Made by a program: the position numbers and the translations under genes. From Novosphingobium sp. KCTC 2891 (GTDB taxonomy: Bacteria; Pseudomonadota; Alphaproteobacteria; Sphingomonadales; Sphingomonadaceae): a stretch of DNA of 64,000 nt. The notes under the pieces were generated by a model. The model saw only the letters and a program-made list of their open reading frames with translations. It had not been told where the DNA came from and made no database searches. Shown here one piece after another: positions 46,421 through 54,783 of the stretch. The stretch is taken from NCBI RefSeq assembly GCF_025938155.1, contig NZ_JAPCZG010000010.1:57016-121015 (forward strand). Reading direction: 5' to 3'. Within the stretch, counting starts at the first letter, position 1; every line of letters begins with the position of its first letter.

Positions 46421-46521
46421 GTTGCGCCGGTGCTCCCCTCATGGCCCGGTGTGACTGGTGCACTTCGTGCACCTCCTCCCTGAACCTTGGCCACCTGGAG
46501 TTCGTCTCCAGGTGGTTTTTT
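46421..46521 (+). ncRNA. Candidate small RNA with anti-Shine-Dalgarno motif
   Basis: A transcript of about 100 bases is predicted from the promoter at 46386-46414 to a strong terminator at 46491-46521. It holds a perfect hairpin (GGTGCAC, TTC, GTGCACC at 46457-46473), then the exposed motif CCTCCTCCC (46472-46480), and an upstream CU-rich stretch GCTCCCCTC. CCUCCUCCC motifs mark several trans-acting alphaproteobacterial sRNAs that cover ribosome binding sites (for example the alpha-r14 and CcsR groups). It is not covered by any coding gene. Confidence 0.6.
46491..46521 (+). terminator. Intrinsic terminator of the candidate small RNA
   Basis: Perfect 10-bp arms (CCACCTGGAG and CTCCAGGTGG) with a 5-base loop are followed directly by six T at 46516-46521. 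It lies well past the SapC terminator, so it must end a separate transcript. Confidence 0.85.
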
Positions 46522-46555
46522 CTTGGGCCTGAGGCAATCGCCCGGAAAAGGGCGG

Positions 46556-47545
46556 TTATTCGGCGGCCGCGCGCCAGCGCTGGCGGTCGCGCCCCATCTC
46601 CGCAACATCGTCGGCTATGCGCCGGACAAGCCCGGTGACGATGTCCGCCGTCGCGCCAAAGCCCGGTCCCGGCTCGGCCATGCGCGAATCGAGATAGCTG
46701 GTGCGGTCGATCTCGATCTGGAGGCAATGGATGCCGTCCGAGCGGCGCGCGTGGCGTTCCAGCACATAGCCGCCGGCATAGGGCCGGTTGTGCGCCGCCT
46801 GCCGCCCGCACTGCGCGAAATAGGAAAACACGGTGGAAACCAGCCCACCGTCGCACGCCGCGCCGAAGCGGTCGCCGATCACGTATTCGGGCGGCACTTC
46901 CCCCGCGCTGCGTGCGGAGAGCGGCGGCATCGAGTGCAGGTCGATCAGCAGCGCCACACCCCACCGGTCACGCACGTCGGCCAGCGTCTGCGCGAGCATC
47001 GCATGATAGGGAACGTGGACCGAGGCGATGCGGTCGTCGAGTTCGTGTCGCTCCAGCCGGCGCTTCCACAGCTCGCCAAGGCCCGGCAGGCGCCGCGGCA
47101 CCAGTCCCAGCCCGCTGCGCGCGCGGCGCATCACACCGCCGCCACGATGGGCCGAGGCGTCCGGCGGGGGGCTGCCCACCATCTCCCAGTCGACATCGTC
47201 AGGCGCGCGGTTGAGGTCGATCATCGCGCGCGGCGCGTGGGCGATCAGCAGCGCTGCCCCGGTCCGCCGCGCGGCGTCGGTCGCCAGCAGATCGACGTAG
47301 CGATCCTCCAGCCTCGGCGCGGCAAACGTGGGGTGGCGCATCCGTTCCAGCAGCGTGTTGGCATAGGCACGGCCCGCGTGCGGCACCGCAATCACCACGG
47401 GAATGGCCGTGGGTTCCGGCCGGGTCAGCGTGAACGCCGGAGTGCCGGGGTGGCCGGGGACTTCGCCCCCCTCGACGATCATCGAATCAGCCGATGGTGC
47501 TCCCGCCTCGTGCATCCGCTCACGCTGCATGGGTTTGCCCGCCAT
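46556..47545 (-). CDS. N-formylglutamate amidohydrolase family protein
   Basis: The protein has 329 residues. VVIAVPHAGRAY, EDRYVDLL, RAMIDLNRAPDD, LLIDLHSMPP and LQIEIDRTSYLD are the conserved blocks of this zinc amidohydrolase family; the acidic and histidine residues in them bind the metal. The classical reaction splits N-formylglutamate in histidine degradation, but no hut gene is near, so another N-acyl amino acid may be the substrate. Several start codons lie close together; the first ATG is taken. Confidence 0.87.
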   Translation of the reverse strand: MAGKPMQRERMHEAGAPSADSMIVEGGEVPGHPGTPAFTLTRPEPTAIPVVIAVPHAGRAYANTLLERMRHPTFAAPRLEDRYVDLLATDAARRTGAALLIAHAPRAMIDLNRAPDDVDWEMVGSPPPDASAHRGGGVMRRARSGLGLVPRRLPGLGELWKRRLERHELDDRIASVHVPYHAMLAQTLADVRDRWGVALLIDLHSMPPLSARSAGEVPPEYVIGDRFGAACDGGLVSTVFSYFAQCGRQAAHNRPYAGGYVLERHARRSDGIHCLQIEIDRTSYLDSRMAEPGPGFGATADIVTGLVRRIADDVAEMGRDRQRWRAAAE

Positions 47546-47686
47546 GTCAAAAATGCGTCACCCGGCAGGAAAGTGGGAACGGGAATCGCCGAAGATTCTT
47601 AACCGGATGCAGTGTATGGACTGCCGTTCGAGCCATCCGCCCCCGACCGGGCGGACGAACCGCAAGATGCACAACTGAAGGTGACC

Positions 47687-48076
47687 ATGATCCGGATCCT
47701 GCTGGCCGAAGACGAAGAGGCGATGCGCACCTACCTCGCGCGCGCGCTTGAAAATGCGGGTTACGAGGTGGCCTCGGTCGATCGCGGTACGGCTGCGATT
47801 CCGCTGCTCGAATCGCAGCATTTCGACCTGCTTCTGTCCGACATCGTGATGCCCGAGATGGACGGCATCGAACTGGCCCAGCGTTGCGCCGAAATCAGCC
47901 CCCGCACCAAAGTCATGTTCATCACCGGCTTTGCCGCGGTGACGCTCAAGGCGAATCGCGAGGCCCCGCAGGCCCGCGTCCTGTCGAAGCCATTCCACCT
48001 GCGCGACCTGGTGCTGGAAGTGGAGCGCGTCTTCGCCGACACGCCGATGGCCGGGGGCGGCCGGCCGCTGGTTTGA
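47687..48076 (+). CDS. cpdR: CpdR-like single-domain response regulator
   Basis: The protein has 129 residues, a receiver domain only. It starts MIRILLAEDEEAMRTYLARAL, the CpdR signature, with phospho-acceptor Asp52 (LLLSDIVMPEMDG), the switch Thr80 and Lys101. In Caulobacter, unphosphorylated CpdR recruits ClpXP and its substrates such as CtrA regulators at the cell pole; CckA-ChpT control its phosphorylation. The ATG at 47687 gives the family start; the open frame upstream is ignored. It is divergent from the amidohydrolase gene. Confidence 0.9.
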   Translation: MIRILLAEDEEAMRTYLARALENAGYEVASVDRGTAAIPLLESQHFDLLLSDIVMPEMDGIELAQRCAEISPRTKVMFITGFAAVTLKANREAPQARVLSKPFHLRDLVLEVERVFADTPMAGGGRPLV

Positions 48077-48199
48077 ACGCGCGAAAGCCGACAGCATAAA
48101 AACCGAAAAAGCCCTCTTGCGGAGGGGGCAAGCCCCGGCTAATGGGCTGCCTCCCGCAGCGGAAAGGGCAACCTTCCCGATCGGGACGTTCGATGGTGC

Positions 48200-48274
48200 G
48201 GGCGTATAGCTCAGTGGTAGAGCACTATGTTGACATCGTAGGGGTCGCAAGTTCAATCCTTGCTACGCCCACCA
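48200..48274 (+). tRNA. tRNA-Val (anticodon GAC)
   Basis: The 75-base gene folds as a full cloverleaf: acceptor GGGCGTA/TACGCCC, D-arm with AGCTCAGTGGTAGAGC, anticodon stem CTATG/CGTAG around TTGACAT, and T-arm with GTTCAATCC. The anticodon is GAC, reading GUC and GUU valine codons. The 3' CCA is encoded. Confidence 0.95.
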
Positions 48275-48277
48275 TCG

Positions 48278-48304
48278 AAAACCCCGCTTCGGCGGGGTTT
48301 TTTA
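48278..48304 (+). terminator. Terminator after tRNA-Val
   Basis: AAAACCCCGC, a TTCG loop, GCGGGG and a run of six T lie 3 bases past the tRNA CCA end. This is a classic intrinsic terminator. Confidence 0.88.
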
Positions 48305-48777
48305 TTGGCGATCCCGCGGCTTTCACGCGGAAGATCAGGCTGGGCGCATTTGCCTCGCCCCCTTATCACGTGCCTGCCCAAGGCAGGTGAAACGCCCCCC
48401 GTTGCGGGTAGATACCCATTCCAGCCTCGGCAGGTATCCTGCCTCCGACTGCCAACGAGCGGACAACAGCGCCCATCGAAGGGCGCCGCCGCCTTAGGTG
48501 CCCGCAGGCAATACTATTGCTTTTGAATTGCACGAGGATGGCGGCTCGGCTCTGTCTTGCACACAGTTCCGGTGCCCACCCTCTCATGTCGCGCTGATCG
48601 CATTGTCAGCCCGCCAGCGGCATGGCCTGCTGATCGAAGGCCTGCCCCCCGCCGACATTCACCACGGCTGCAATCCCCAAAATTGACACGGAGTCGCTCA
48701 TCACTGCCCGCGCCAAGAATCCATTGACGGCCCGTCGGCAAACAACGTATCACGCGAACTACTTTTGGGAGATAGCG
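48305..48777. other. Intergenic region before the catabolic operon
   Basis: These 473 bases contain no gene I can support. A candidate promoter lies at the right end (48724-48753). A 31-codon minus-strand frame (48606-48701) exists but has no ribosome site. Short inverted repeats such as GCCTGCC/GGCAGG around 48372-48386 are present. The stretch marks the boundary between housekeeping genes with the tRNA and the accessory island. Confidence 0.4.
48724..48753 (+). promoter_or_regulatory. Candidate promoter of the first Rieske operon
   Basis: TTGACG at 48724-48729 and TATCAC at 48748-48753, with an 18-base spacer, form a plausible housekeeping-type promoter. Transcription would start about 20 bases before the ATG at 48778, leaving room for the GGGAG ribosome site. 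Confidence 0.4.
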
Positions 48778-49986
48778 ATGACAGCCATGGCAAACCCCGA
48801 CATCGCGCGGATCATGCGTCACAGTGTGCAGCACGCGCGCGATAACACCTACGAACTCGTCGACGAGGTTCTGAAGGTACCCGCATCCAACTATACCGAC
48901 CCGGGACGATTCAAGCTTGAGGTGGACCGCATCTTCCACCGGCTGCCGCTGATGCTCGCGCCTTCGTGCGAACTGCCCAACCCCGGCGATTTCAAGACCA
49001 TGGATGTGGCCGGCGTGCCCGTGCTGCTGACGCGCGGCCAGGATGGAAAGGTGCGCTCGTTCATCAACAGCTGCACCCATCGCGGCACCAACGTCGCCAC
49101 CGCCCCCACCGGCAACGCACGGCGCTTCACCTGCCCGTATCATGGGTGGACGTTCGGCCAGAACGGCGAACTGCTCGCCATTGCCAGCGCGGCAGACTTC
49201 GGCGAGGTCGACAAGTCCTGCCTCAGCCTCAAGGCCCTGCCGGTGGCCGAGCGCGCCGGGCTGATCTTCGGAAGCGTCGATCCCGATCTCAAGCTCGACA
49301 TCGATGACTTCCTGTGCGGCTACGATGCCCTTCTCGAAGCTTTCAACTTCAAGGACTGGCATTTGTTTTCCAGCCGGGTCCTGCGCGGTCCCAACTGGAA
49401 GATCGCCTACGACGGCTATCTCGATTTCTATCACCTGCCGGTGCTGCACAAGGACACGCTCAATGCGTCGGGCCAGCTTGGCAACCGCGCGCACTATCAC
49501 GCCTGGGGTCCGCACCAGCGCCTTGTCGCGCCCGATCGCGCCGCGCGCGAACTGGGCTCGAAGCCCGAGGAGCAATGGACCGACGACCTTGTGCTCAACG
49601 GGGTCTGGACGATCTTCCCCTGCATCTCGATCGCCAGCTTCAACGGCGGTGGCCGCGGGGTGATGATCTCCCAACTGCTGCCGGGCGAAACGGTGGGCGA
49701 ATCCTGGACCCGGCAGATCTACCTGATGGAGAAGAAGCCGAGCGCCGAACAGGAAGCCGCCGCGCACGAGCAGTTCGCCTTCCTCGAAGTCGTGGTCCGC
49801 GATGAGGACTACGACACCGGCCTGCGCCAGCAGCGAGCACTCGACCACGGCACGCTCGACCATGTCCTGTTCGGCCGCAACGAGGGCGGCGCGCAGGCCT
49901 TCCACAAGTGGACCGACCGGATCATTGCCGCCTCTGACGACGAATTGTCCTCGCTGTTCCCGGCCCGCGCCGAAGCCGTCGCCTGA
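48778..49986 (+). CDS. Rieske non-heme iron oxygenase, alpha subunit
   Basis: The protein has 402 residues from the ATG at 48778, which has a GGGAG site 7 bases upstream. The Rieske ligands are Cys99, His101, Cys119 and His122 (CTHRGTNV, CPYHGW). The mononuclear iron site is LDFYHLPVLH with His219 and His224, and Asp216 holds the bridging position as in classical dioxygenases. It should hydroxylate an aromatic or polycyclic substrate. It is the first gene of a six-gene operon and lies 18 bases before a second, distinct alpha subunit. Confidence 0.92.
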   Translation: MTAMANPDIARIMRHSVQHARDNTYELVDEVLKVPASNYTDPGRFKLEVDRIFHRLPLMLAPSCELPNPGDFKTMDVAGVPVLLTRGQDGKVRSFINSCTHRGTNVATAPTGNARRFTCPYHGWTFGQNGELLAIASAADFGEVDKSCLSLKALPVAERAGLIFGSVDPDLKLDIDDFLCGYDALLEAFNFKDWHLFSSRVLRGPNWKIAYDGYLDFYHLPVLHKDTLNASGQLGNRAHYHAWGPHQRLVAPDRAARELGSKPEEQWTDDLVLNGVWTIFPCISIASFNGGGRGVMISQLLPGETVGESWTRQIYLMEKKPSAEQEAAAHEQFAFLEVVVRDEDYDTGLRQQRALDHGTLDHVLFGRNEGGAQAFHKWTDRIIAASDDELSSLFPARAEAVA

Positions 49987-50004
49987 TCGCAAGGGGGAAA
50001 GTCC

Positions 50005-51282
50005 ATGGAGCACGCCGAAATCGCCAAGCTCAGGGCGCTGATGGAATATGAAGCGGGGCGCAAGGCGCCGCCCCGCGACTTTCCCGCCCTGCCCGACCTT
50101 CCCGGTGGCCGTTACACCGACCCGCGCTTTGCCGCGCTGGAACGCGAGCATCTCTGGCGCAAGAGCTGGTTGCTGGCCGCGCACATGGACGAAATCCCAC
50201 GCCACGGCTGCTTCAAGCTGTGGGAAATGGCCGGCCAGCCGATCGTGCTCGTCCACGCCCGCTCGGGCGAGATCAACGCCTTCTACAACACGTGCAGCCA
50301 TCGCGGCGCGCCCGTCGTCACCAAGGAAAGTGGGCGCAGCGCGCGGTTGGCGTGCAAGTACCACGGCTGGGTCTATGACGACGAAGGCGAGCTGCGCTCG
50401 ATACGCGATCCCGAGGATTTCGCCGACCTCGACATGTCGTGCCGCTCGCTGCGGCGCGTGCGCTGCGAACGCTTCGGCAAGCTGGTTTTCGTCAACTTCT
50501 CCGAAGACGGACCAAGCCTTGCAGAATGGATCGGCACGATTGCCGGCGAATGGGAAGAGTTCCGCTTCGATGCGATCCGCCTGGTCGATCGCCAGGTGTG
50601 GGACCTGGACTGCAACTGGAAGATCGCAATGGAGGCGAACATGGAAGTGTACCATGTTCCCAACATCCATCCCACGACGGTCGCGGTGGGCCTCGATCAT
50701 CGCCGCAATGTCAATTCGTTCTACCCGCACGGCCATGGCCGCATGGTGGCGCCGGGCTGGGACGGCAGCGAAGGATCGAGCTACAAGGCCGCGAAGGTCG
50801 ACGGCGTCGAGAAGCTGCAATTCGACAGCGTGGGCGAGATCGGCCGGACCTGCACGCAGTCCTACAATCTGTTTCCGAACTGGGTTTCGCCCCTTTCCCC
50901 CACCGGGTATTTCGTGCTCAACTTCTGGCCCAACGGTCTGAACCGCTCGAAAATGGAAGTCTGGTGGTTCGGCCCCGATTGGGGCGAAGGACCACGGCCG
51001 GACTACTGGGACAAGACCATCACCTATCTCGACAGCGTCCTGCGCGAGGACACCGAGTTTGGCGTGTGGATCCAGAAGAGCCAGGAATCCTATGGTTTCG
51101 CCGGCGTACCGCTGAGCTACCAGGAAGCGCGCATCTATCACTGGCACCAGGCGGCAGACGCGCTGATCGGTAGCGAGAACATCCCTCCCGAACTGCGCGT
51201 GGCGCCTGCCATCGGCCCCGAATGGATCATGCCCAATGATCCGCGGCTCGAGGAAATGGCCCTGGAACACGCCGCGGAATGA
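50005..51282 (+). CDS. Rieske non-heme iron oxygenase, alpha subunit (variant cluster motif)
   Basis: The protein has 425 residues. The Rieske ligands are Cys97, His99, Cys117 and His120, but the second half reads CKYHGW, with Lys in place of the usual Pro. The iron site is MEVYHVPNIH with His217 and His222 and Glu214 at the bridging position. The C-terminal catalytic domain is rich in aromatic residues (EVWWFGPDWGEG). It could work as a hetero-oligomer with the neighbouring oxygenase or act on the next intermediate. Confidence 0.92.
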   Translation: MEHAEIAKLRALMEYEAGRKAPPRDFPALPDLPGGRYTDPRFAALEREHLWRKSWLLAAHMDEIPRHGCFKLWEMAGQPIVLVHARSGEINAFYNTCSHRGAPVVTKESGRSARLACKYHGWVYDDEGELRSIRDPEDFADLDMSCRSLRRVRCERFGKLVFVNFSEDGPSLAEWIGTIAGEWEEFRFDAIRLVDRQVWDLDCNWKIAMEANMEVYHVPNIHPTTVAVGLDHRRNVNSFYPHGHGRMVAPGWDGSEGSSYKAAKVDGVEKLQFDSVGEIGRTCTQSYNLFPNWVSPLSPTGYFVLNFWPNGLNRSKMEVWWFGPDWGEGPRPDYWDKTITYLDSVLREDTEFGVWIQKSQESYGFAGVPLSYQEARIYHWHQAADALIGSENIPPELRVAPAIGPEWIMPNDPRLEEMALEHAAE

Positions 51283-51360
51283 ACGGCGCGCGGGGGCCTT
51301 ATCGGGCCACCGCAGCCATACCACAACGGCAACAATCGCCGGGCCAACCGGGAGAGAACC

Positions 51361-52827
51361 ATGGCCAATTGGGATAGGCAGGTCGATGTCATCGTCATCG
51401 GCCTGGGCATTGCTGGCGCTTGCGCCGCGCTCGAGGCAAAGCGTGCGGGCGCCGATGTTCTGGTGTTGGAGCGTGCGTCCGCCGGCGGCGGGGCGAGCGC
51501 CCTATCGCAGGGAATCTTCTACCTTGGCGGCAGCACGCCGGTGCAGGAGGCGTGCGGGTATACCGACACCGCCGAGAACCTGTATCGCTTCCTCAGGGCC
51601 AGCACCTCGCACCCCGACGATGCCGTGATCCGCACGTTCGCCGAGGGCGCACGCGACCATTTCGACTGGCTAGAGGCGCAGGGCGTGCCTTTCACCCGCA
51701 CCGGATTTTCGGGCAAGGCCGTCTATCTCCAGAACGCCGATTGCCTGCTGACCACCGGCAACGAGAAGATCTGGCCGTTCAAGGACGAGGCAAAGCCCGT
51801 GCCGCGCGGTCACCAGGCGCGCAGCGACGAGGTCAACGGCGGCCTGTCCGCTATGCGCGCGCTGCTGGCGCAGTGCGAGGCTGAAGGCATTGCAGCAGAG
51901 TTCGATACCGCGGTGAGCGAACTCATCACCGACGCATCGGGCACTGTCGTGGGCGTGGTAGCCAAGGCAGCCGACGCACCGAAACAGCGCATTGCCGCGC
52001 GGCGCGGCGTGATCGTCGCCACCGGCAGCTTCACCAACAATCCCGCGTTGGTCCGCCGGTGGCTCACGCGGCTAAGTGCAACGAGCGAGCCGCTCGGCAT
52101 TCCCTCCAACGATGGCGCGGGGCTGGCGCTGGCGGAAGCGGTGGGCGGCGCGCTGGCGGCGATGGACGGCGTGATCGCCACCGCGTCGCTCTACCCGCCA
52201 GAGGACCTCATCAAGGGCATCGTGGTCAATGCGCGCGGAGAGCGTTTCGTGGCTGAGGATTCCTATCATGGCCGGCTCGCAGGCTTCATCATGGAACAGC
52301 CCGACCAGAAGGCGTGGCTGATCGTCGACAGCGAGATCTTCGCCTACCCCGGCGAAAGCACAGGCCACACCCTTGTCGACGGTTTCGAGACGATCGGGGA
52401 CATCGGTCCTGCGCTGGGCCTGCCCGAAGGGGCGTTGGACCGGACGATAGCGCAGTACAACCACGATACCGCACAAGGCGAGGACAGCGCCTTCCACAAG
52501 CAGCCGCCGTGGCTGAAGCCGCTCGACAAGGCGCCTTATGCCGTGTTCGACATCTCGTTCGACCGGTCGACCTATCGCTACATCTCGCTTGGCGGGATCG
52601 ACACCGACGCCCACGCGCGCGTGCTCGATGCGGATGGCCGGCCGATCCCCGGTCTCTATGCGGCAGGGGCTTGCGCCGCGCACATCCCGCGCTCGGGCAA
52701 GGAATACGCCAGCGGGCTGAGCCTTGGACCGGGATCGTTCTTCGGACGGGTCGCCGGGCGCGAAGCCGCCGCACGGACAGAGGATCTGACGATGAGCGAA
52801 GGAAAGACAGCCAATGCAACTGCGTAA
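51361..52827 (+). CDS. FAD-dependent oxidoreductase (fumarate reductase / 3-ketosteroid dehydrogenase-like)
   Basis: The protein has 488 residues. The N-terminal dinucleotide loop is VIVIGLGIAGACAALEA, with Gly14, Gly16 and Gly19. VIVATGSFTNNPALV and the C-terminal GLYAAGACAAHIPRSGKEYASG are typical of the fumarate reductase flavoprotein superfamily, which includes 3-ketosteroid delta1-dehydrogenases. It probably adds or removes a carbon-carbon double bond next to a ketone. The end overlaps the next gene by 14 bases. Confidence 0.87.
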   Translation: MANWDRQVDVIVIGLGIAGACAALEAKRAGADVLVLERASAGGGASALSQGIFYLGGSTPVQEACGYTDTAENLYRFLRASTSHPDDAVIRTFAEGARDHFDWLEAQGVPFTRTGFSGKAVYLQNADCLLTTGNEKIWPFKDEAKPVPRGHQARSDEVNGGLSAMRALLAQCEAEGIAAEFDTAVSELITDASGTVVGVVAKAADAPKQRIAARRGVIVATGSFTNNPALVRRWLTRLSATSEPLGIPSNDGAGLALAEAVGGALAAMDGVIATASLYPPEDLIKGIVVNARGERFVAEDSYHGRLAGFIMEQPDQKAWLIVDSEIFAYPGESTGHTLVDGFETIGDIGPALGLPEGALDRTIAQYNHDTAQGEDSAFHKQPPWLKPLDKAPYAVFDISFDRSTYRYISLGGIDTDAHARVLDADGRPIPGLYAAGACAAHIPRSGKEYASGLSLGPGSFFGRVAGREAAARTEDLTMSEGKTANATA

Positions 52828-53836
52828 CCGGCAGTGGAAAATCGCCGGACGTCCGGTGGGGCGCGACGTTACCGAGGCCGACTTCGCCAGTGACGAGGTT
52901 CCGGCGCGCGCACCGGAGGCGGGCGAAGTGCTGGTGCGCGTGGACCTGCTGGCATTCGAGCCGGCGATGAAGGGCTGGATGGAGAACATCGGCGGCTATG
53001 TCGCGCGGACAGAGATCGGCGATGTGATGCGCGGCACCGCCGTGGGCACGGTCATCGAAAGCCGTGCGGACGGCTTTTCGCCGGGAATGCAGGTCGTCGG
53101 ACCGCTCGGCTGGCAGGACTATGCCGCCCTCCCCGCTTCGGACCTGCGGCCGGTCAGCAACCCCGCACGGCCTTCGGATGATCTCGGCGTGCTCGGTCTC
53201 GTCGGGCTGACCGCCTACTGCGGGTTCAAGGCCATCGGGCAGCCATTTCCCGGCGACACGGTGATGATCACCGGTGCCGCGGGCGCGGTCGGATCGGTCG
53301 TGGCGCAAATTGCGCGGATAGGCGGCTGCCAGGTGATCGGCGTGGCCGGTGGCCCGGAAAAGTGCCGGATGCTGGTCGAGGAATACGGGTTGGACGCCGC
53401 GATCGACTACCGCGCGGCGGACTTCGCGGCGCAGGTCGCGGCCCATGCCCCCAACGGCATCGATGTGGTGTGGGACAATGTTGGCGGCACGATCCTCAAC
53501 ACCCTGCTAGGCCATCTGGCGATGCGCGCGCGCGTGGTGATCTGCGGTGGGATCTCGCGTTCGAAAACCGGGGGCATGCCGGTCGGGCCGGAAAACTACT
53601 TCAACCTTGTGTTCAAGCGCGCCACGATGCGCGGCTTCATCCTCCACGATCACGAAGCGCTGTTCGACGAGGGGCGCCGGCGCATGGCCGGCTGGCTGGC
53701 CGAAGGGCGTCTGATCGCGCGCGAGGATGTGCAGCACGGCTTCGACAACGCACCGCGCACGCTGATGCGCCTGTTTTCCGGCGCGAACGTCGGCAAGCAG
53801 CTCCTGCGGCTGGACCACGGAGAAGAACAAGCATGA
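52814..53836 (+). CDS. NADP-dependent MDR oxidoreductase (CurA / leukotriene B4 dehydrogenase-like)
   Basis: The protein has 340 residues. It opens LRNRQWKIAGRPVG, typical of the CurA-like alkenal/enone reductases, and has the cofactor loop MITGAAGAVGSVVAQIARIGG and the motif DVVWDNVGGTILN. It likely reduces an alpha,beta-unsaturated ketone with NADPH. It overlaps its neighbours on both sides (14 and 4 bases), so it belongs to a tight operon with the flavoprotein that may form or remove the same double bond. Confidence 0.88.
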   Translation: MQLRNRQWKIAGRPVGRDVTEADFASDEVPARAPEAGEVLVRVDLLAFEPAMKGWMENIGGYVARTEIGDVMRGTAVGTVIESRADGFSPGMQVVGPLGWQDYAALPASDLRPVSNPARPSDDLGVLGLVGLTAYCGFKAIGQPFPGDTVMITGAAGAVGSVVAQIARIGGCQVIGVAGGPEKCRMLVEEYGLDAAIDYRAADFAAQVAAHAPNGIDVVWDNVGGTILNTLLGHLAMRARVVICGGISRSKTGGMPVGPENYFNLVFKRATMRGFILHDHEALFDEGRRRMAGWLAEGRLIAREDVQHGFDNAPRTLMRLFSGANVGKQLLRLDHGEEQA

Positions 53837-54153
53837 CTGTCTATATGCAATCGACGCTGGAACTCCGCGCGATCGATACCACCCATTTCGAAGCCGCGAT
53901 GACCGAACTGGTCGGCATCGTCGAGGCCGAGGGCTGGCATCTCGTCACCGCCATCCAGCAGATCAGCGGACGACTTCATACCGCCATCGATGTATGGACC
54001 CTGCCCGATCTCGGCGCCTATCAGCGCGGCCTGGCCGCCCTGCGCAGCCACGCGCGATTTGCTGACATCGCCCAGCAACTTGCCGCCGCGATCGAGCGCG
54101 AAACGGTGGTCTTCGGCGTGCAGGCCGCCTGGGTGCCGGAGGGCCGGGCATGA
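53833..54153 (+). CDS. Small protein of unknown function, possible dimeric alpha-beta barrel (NIPSNAP-like)
   Basis: The protein has 106 residues. It begins MTVYMQSTLELR and contains DVWTLPDLGAYQRGLAALR, which resembles NIPSNAP and related ferredoxin-like dimeric folds. No catalytic motif is evident. It overlaps both neighbours by 4 bases (ATGA), so its dose is tied to the operon. A role as an accessory or a small cyclase-like enzyme is possible. Confidence 0.6.
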   Translation: MTVYMQSTLELRAIDTTHFEAAMTELVGIVEAEGWHLVTAIQQISGRLHTAIDVWTLPDLGAYQRGLAALRSHARFADIAQQLAAAIERETVVFGVQAAWVPEGRA

Positions 54154-54692
54154 TCCCCACGCAGTCGGACAGCCTCGCCGCGCTGGGGCCGATCATGCAG
54201 CTTTCCTACTGCCCCGCCGATTATGACGCCGCACTGGCATATTGGCTCTCGCTGGGCGCGGGTCCGTTCTTCGAGATGTCGCACGTCAAGCTGGAGAACG
54301 TGAAGTTTCGCGGGCAGCCCAGCGATATCGATTTCTCGATGGCACTGGGGTACCTCGGCGATATCCAGATCGAACTGATCCGCCAGCACAACGATGCGCC
54401 GTCGATGTACACCGAATGGCGCGCCGCGGGGCACGAGGGCGTCCAGCACATGTGTGTGCTGGTCGATGACATCGCCGAGGCGCGGCGGCGCGTTGCCGCA
54501 CAGGGCGGCAGCGTGCTTCAGGAGGGCGAATTGCCCGGCGGCGCCGGCGCGGTGATATACGTCGATACCGGTGGCGGGCCGGGCACCGTCATGGAATACC
54601 TGCAGATCGGCGAGGCAGGGCGCGGCGGCTTCGCCATGATGCGGGAAGCGCACCGGACATGGGACGGCGGCGACCCGATCCGCGGACGCTAA
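54150..54692 (+). CDS. VOC-superfamily (glyoxalase/bleomycin resistance-like) protein
   Basis: The protein has 180 residues with two beta-alpha-beta-beta-beta units. The first runs from IMQLSYCPADYDAALAYWL to IQIELIRQHN, the second from GVQHMCVLVDDIAEARRR to GPGTVMEYLQI. His99 (VQHMC) and Glu (VMEYL) are likely metal ligands. Family members include extradiol dioxygenases, isomerases and glyoxalases. It is the last gene of the operon and could open or isomerise an intermediate. Confidence 0.83.
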   Translation: MIPTQSDSLAALGPIMQLSYCPADYDAALAYWLSLGAGPFFEMSHVKLENVKFRGQPSDIDFSMALGYLGDIQIELIRQHNDAPSMYTEWRAAGHEGVQHMCVLVDDIAEARRRVAAQGGSVLQEGELPGGAGAVIYVDTGGGPGTVMEYLQIGEAGRGGFAMMREAHRTWDGGDPIRGR

Positions 54693-54747
54693 CGCAGCGG
54701 AGACGCCTCACCGGCGCCACCCATCCCGAGAAGACCAACGCATACGC

Positions 54748-54783
54748 AAAACGGCGGTCGCATTGCGGCTGCCGTTTCTCTTT
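54748..54783 (+). terminator. Terminator of the first Rieske operon
   Basis: The stem AAACGGC-G-GTCGC pairs with GCGGC-T-GCCGTTT around an ATT loop and is followed by CTCTTT. It lies about 55 bases past the VOC gene stop and separates that operon from the NmrA-like gene. Confidence 0.65.

Noticed and set aside
48145..48390. Open frame running through the tRNA-Val gene
   Set aside because: It overlaps a complete tRNA and its terminator, so it is not a protein gene.
48200..48780. Genomic island attachment site at the tRNA-Val gene
   Set aside because: The accessory island begins about 500 bases after the tRNA, but I see no integrase gene and no direct repeat of the tRNA 3' end later in the window.
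48514..51324. Minus-strand open frame of 936 codons across the first two Rieske genes
   Set aside because: It is antisense to two proteins with clear Rieske and iron motifs and has no recognisable domain. Long antisense frames are common in GC-rich DNA.
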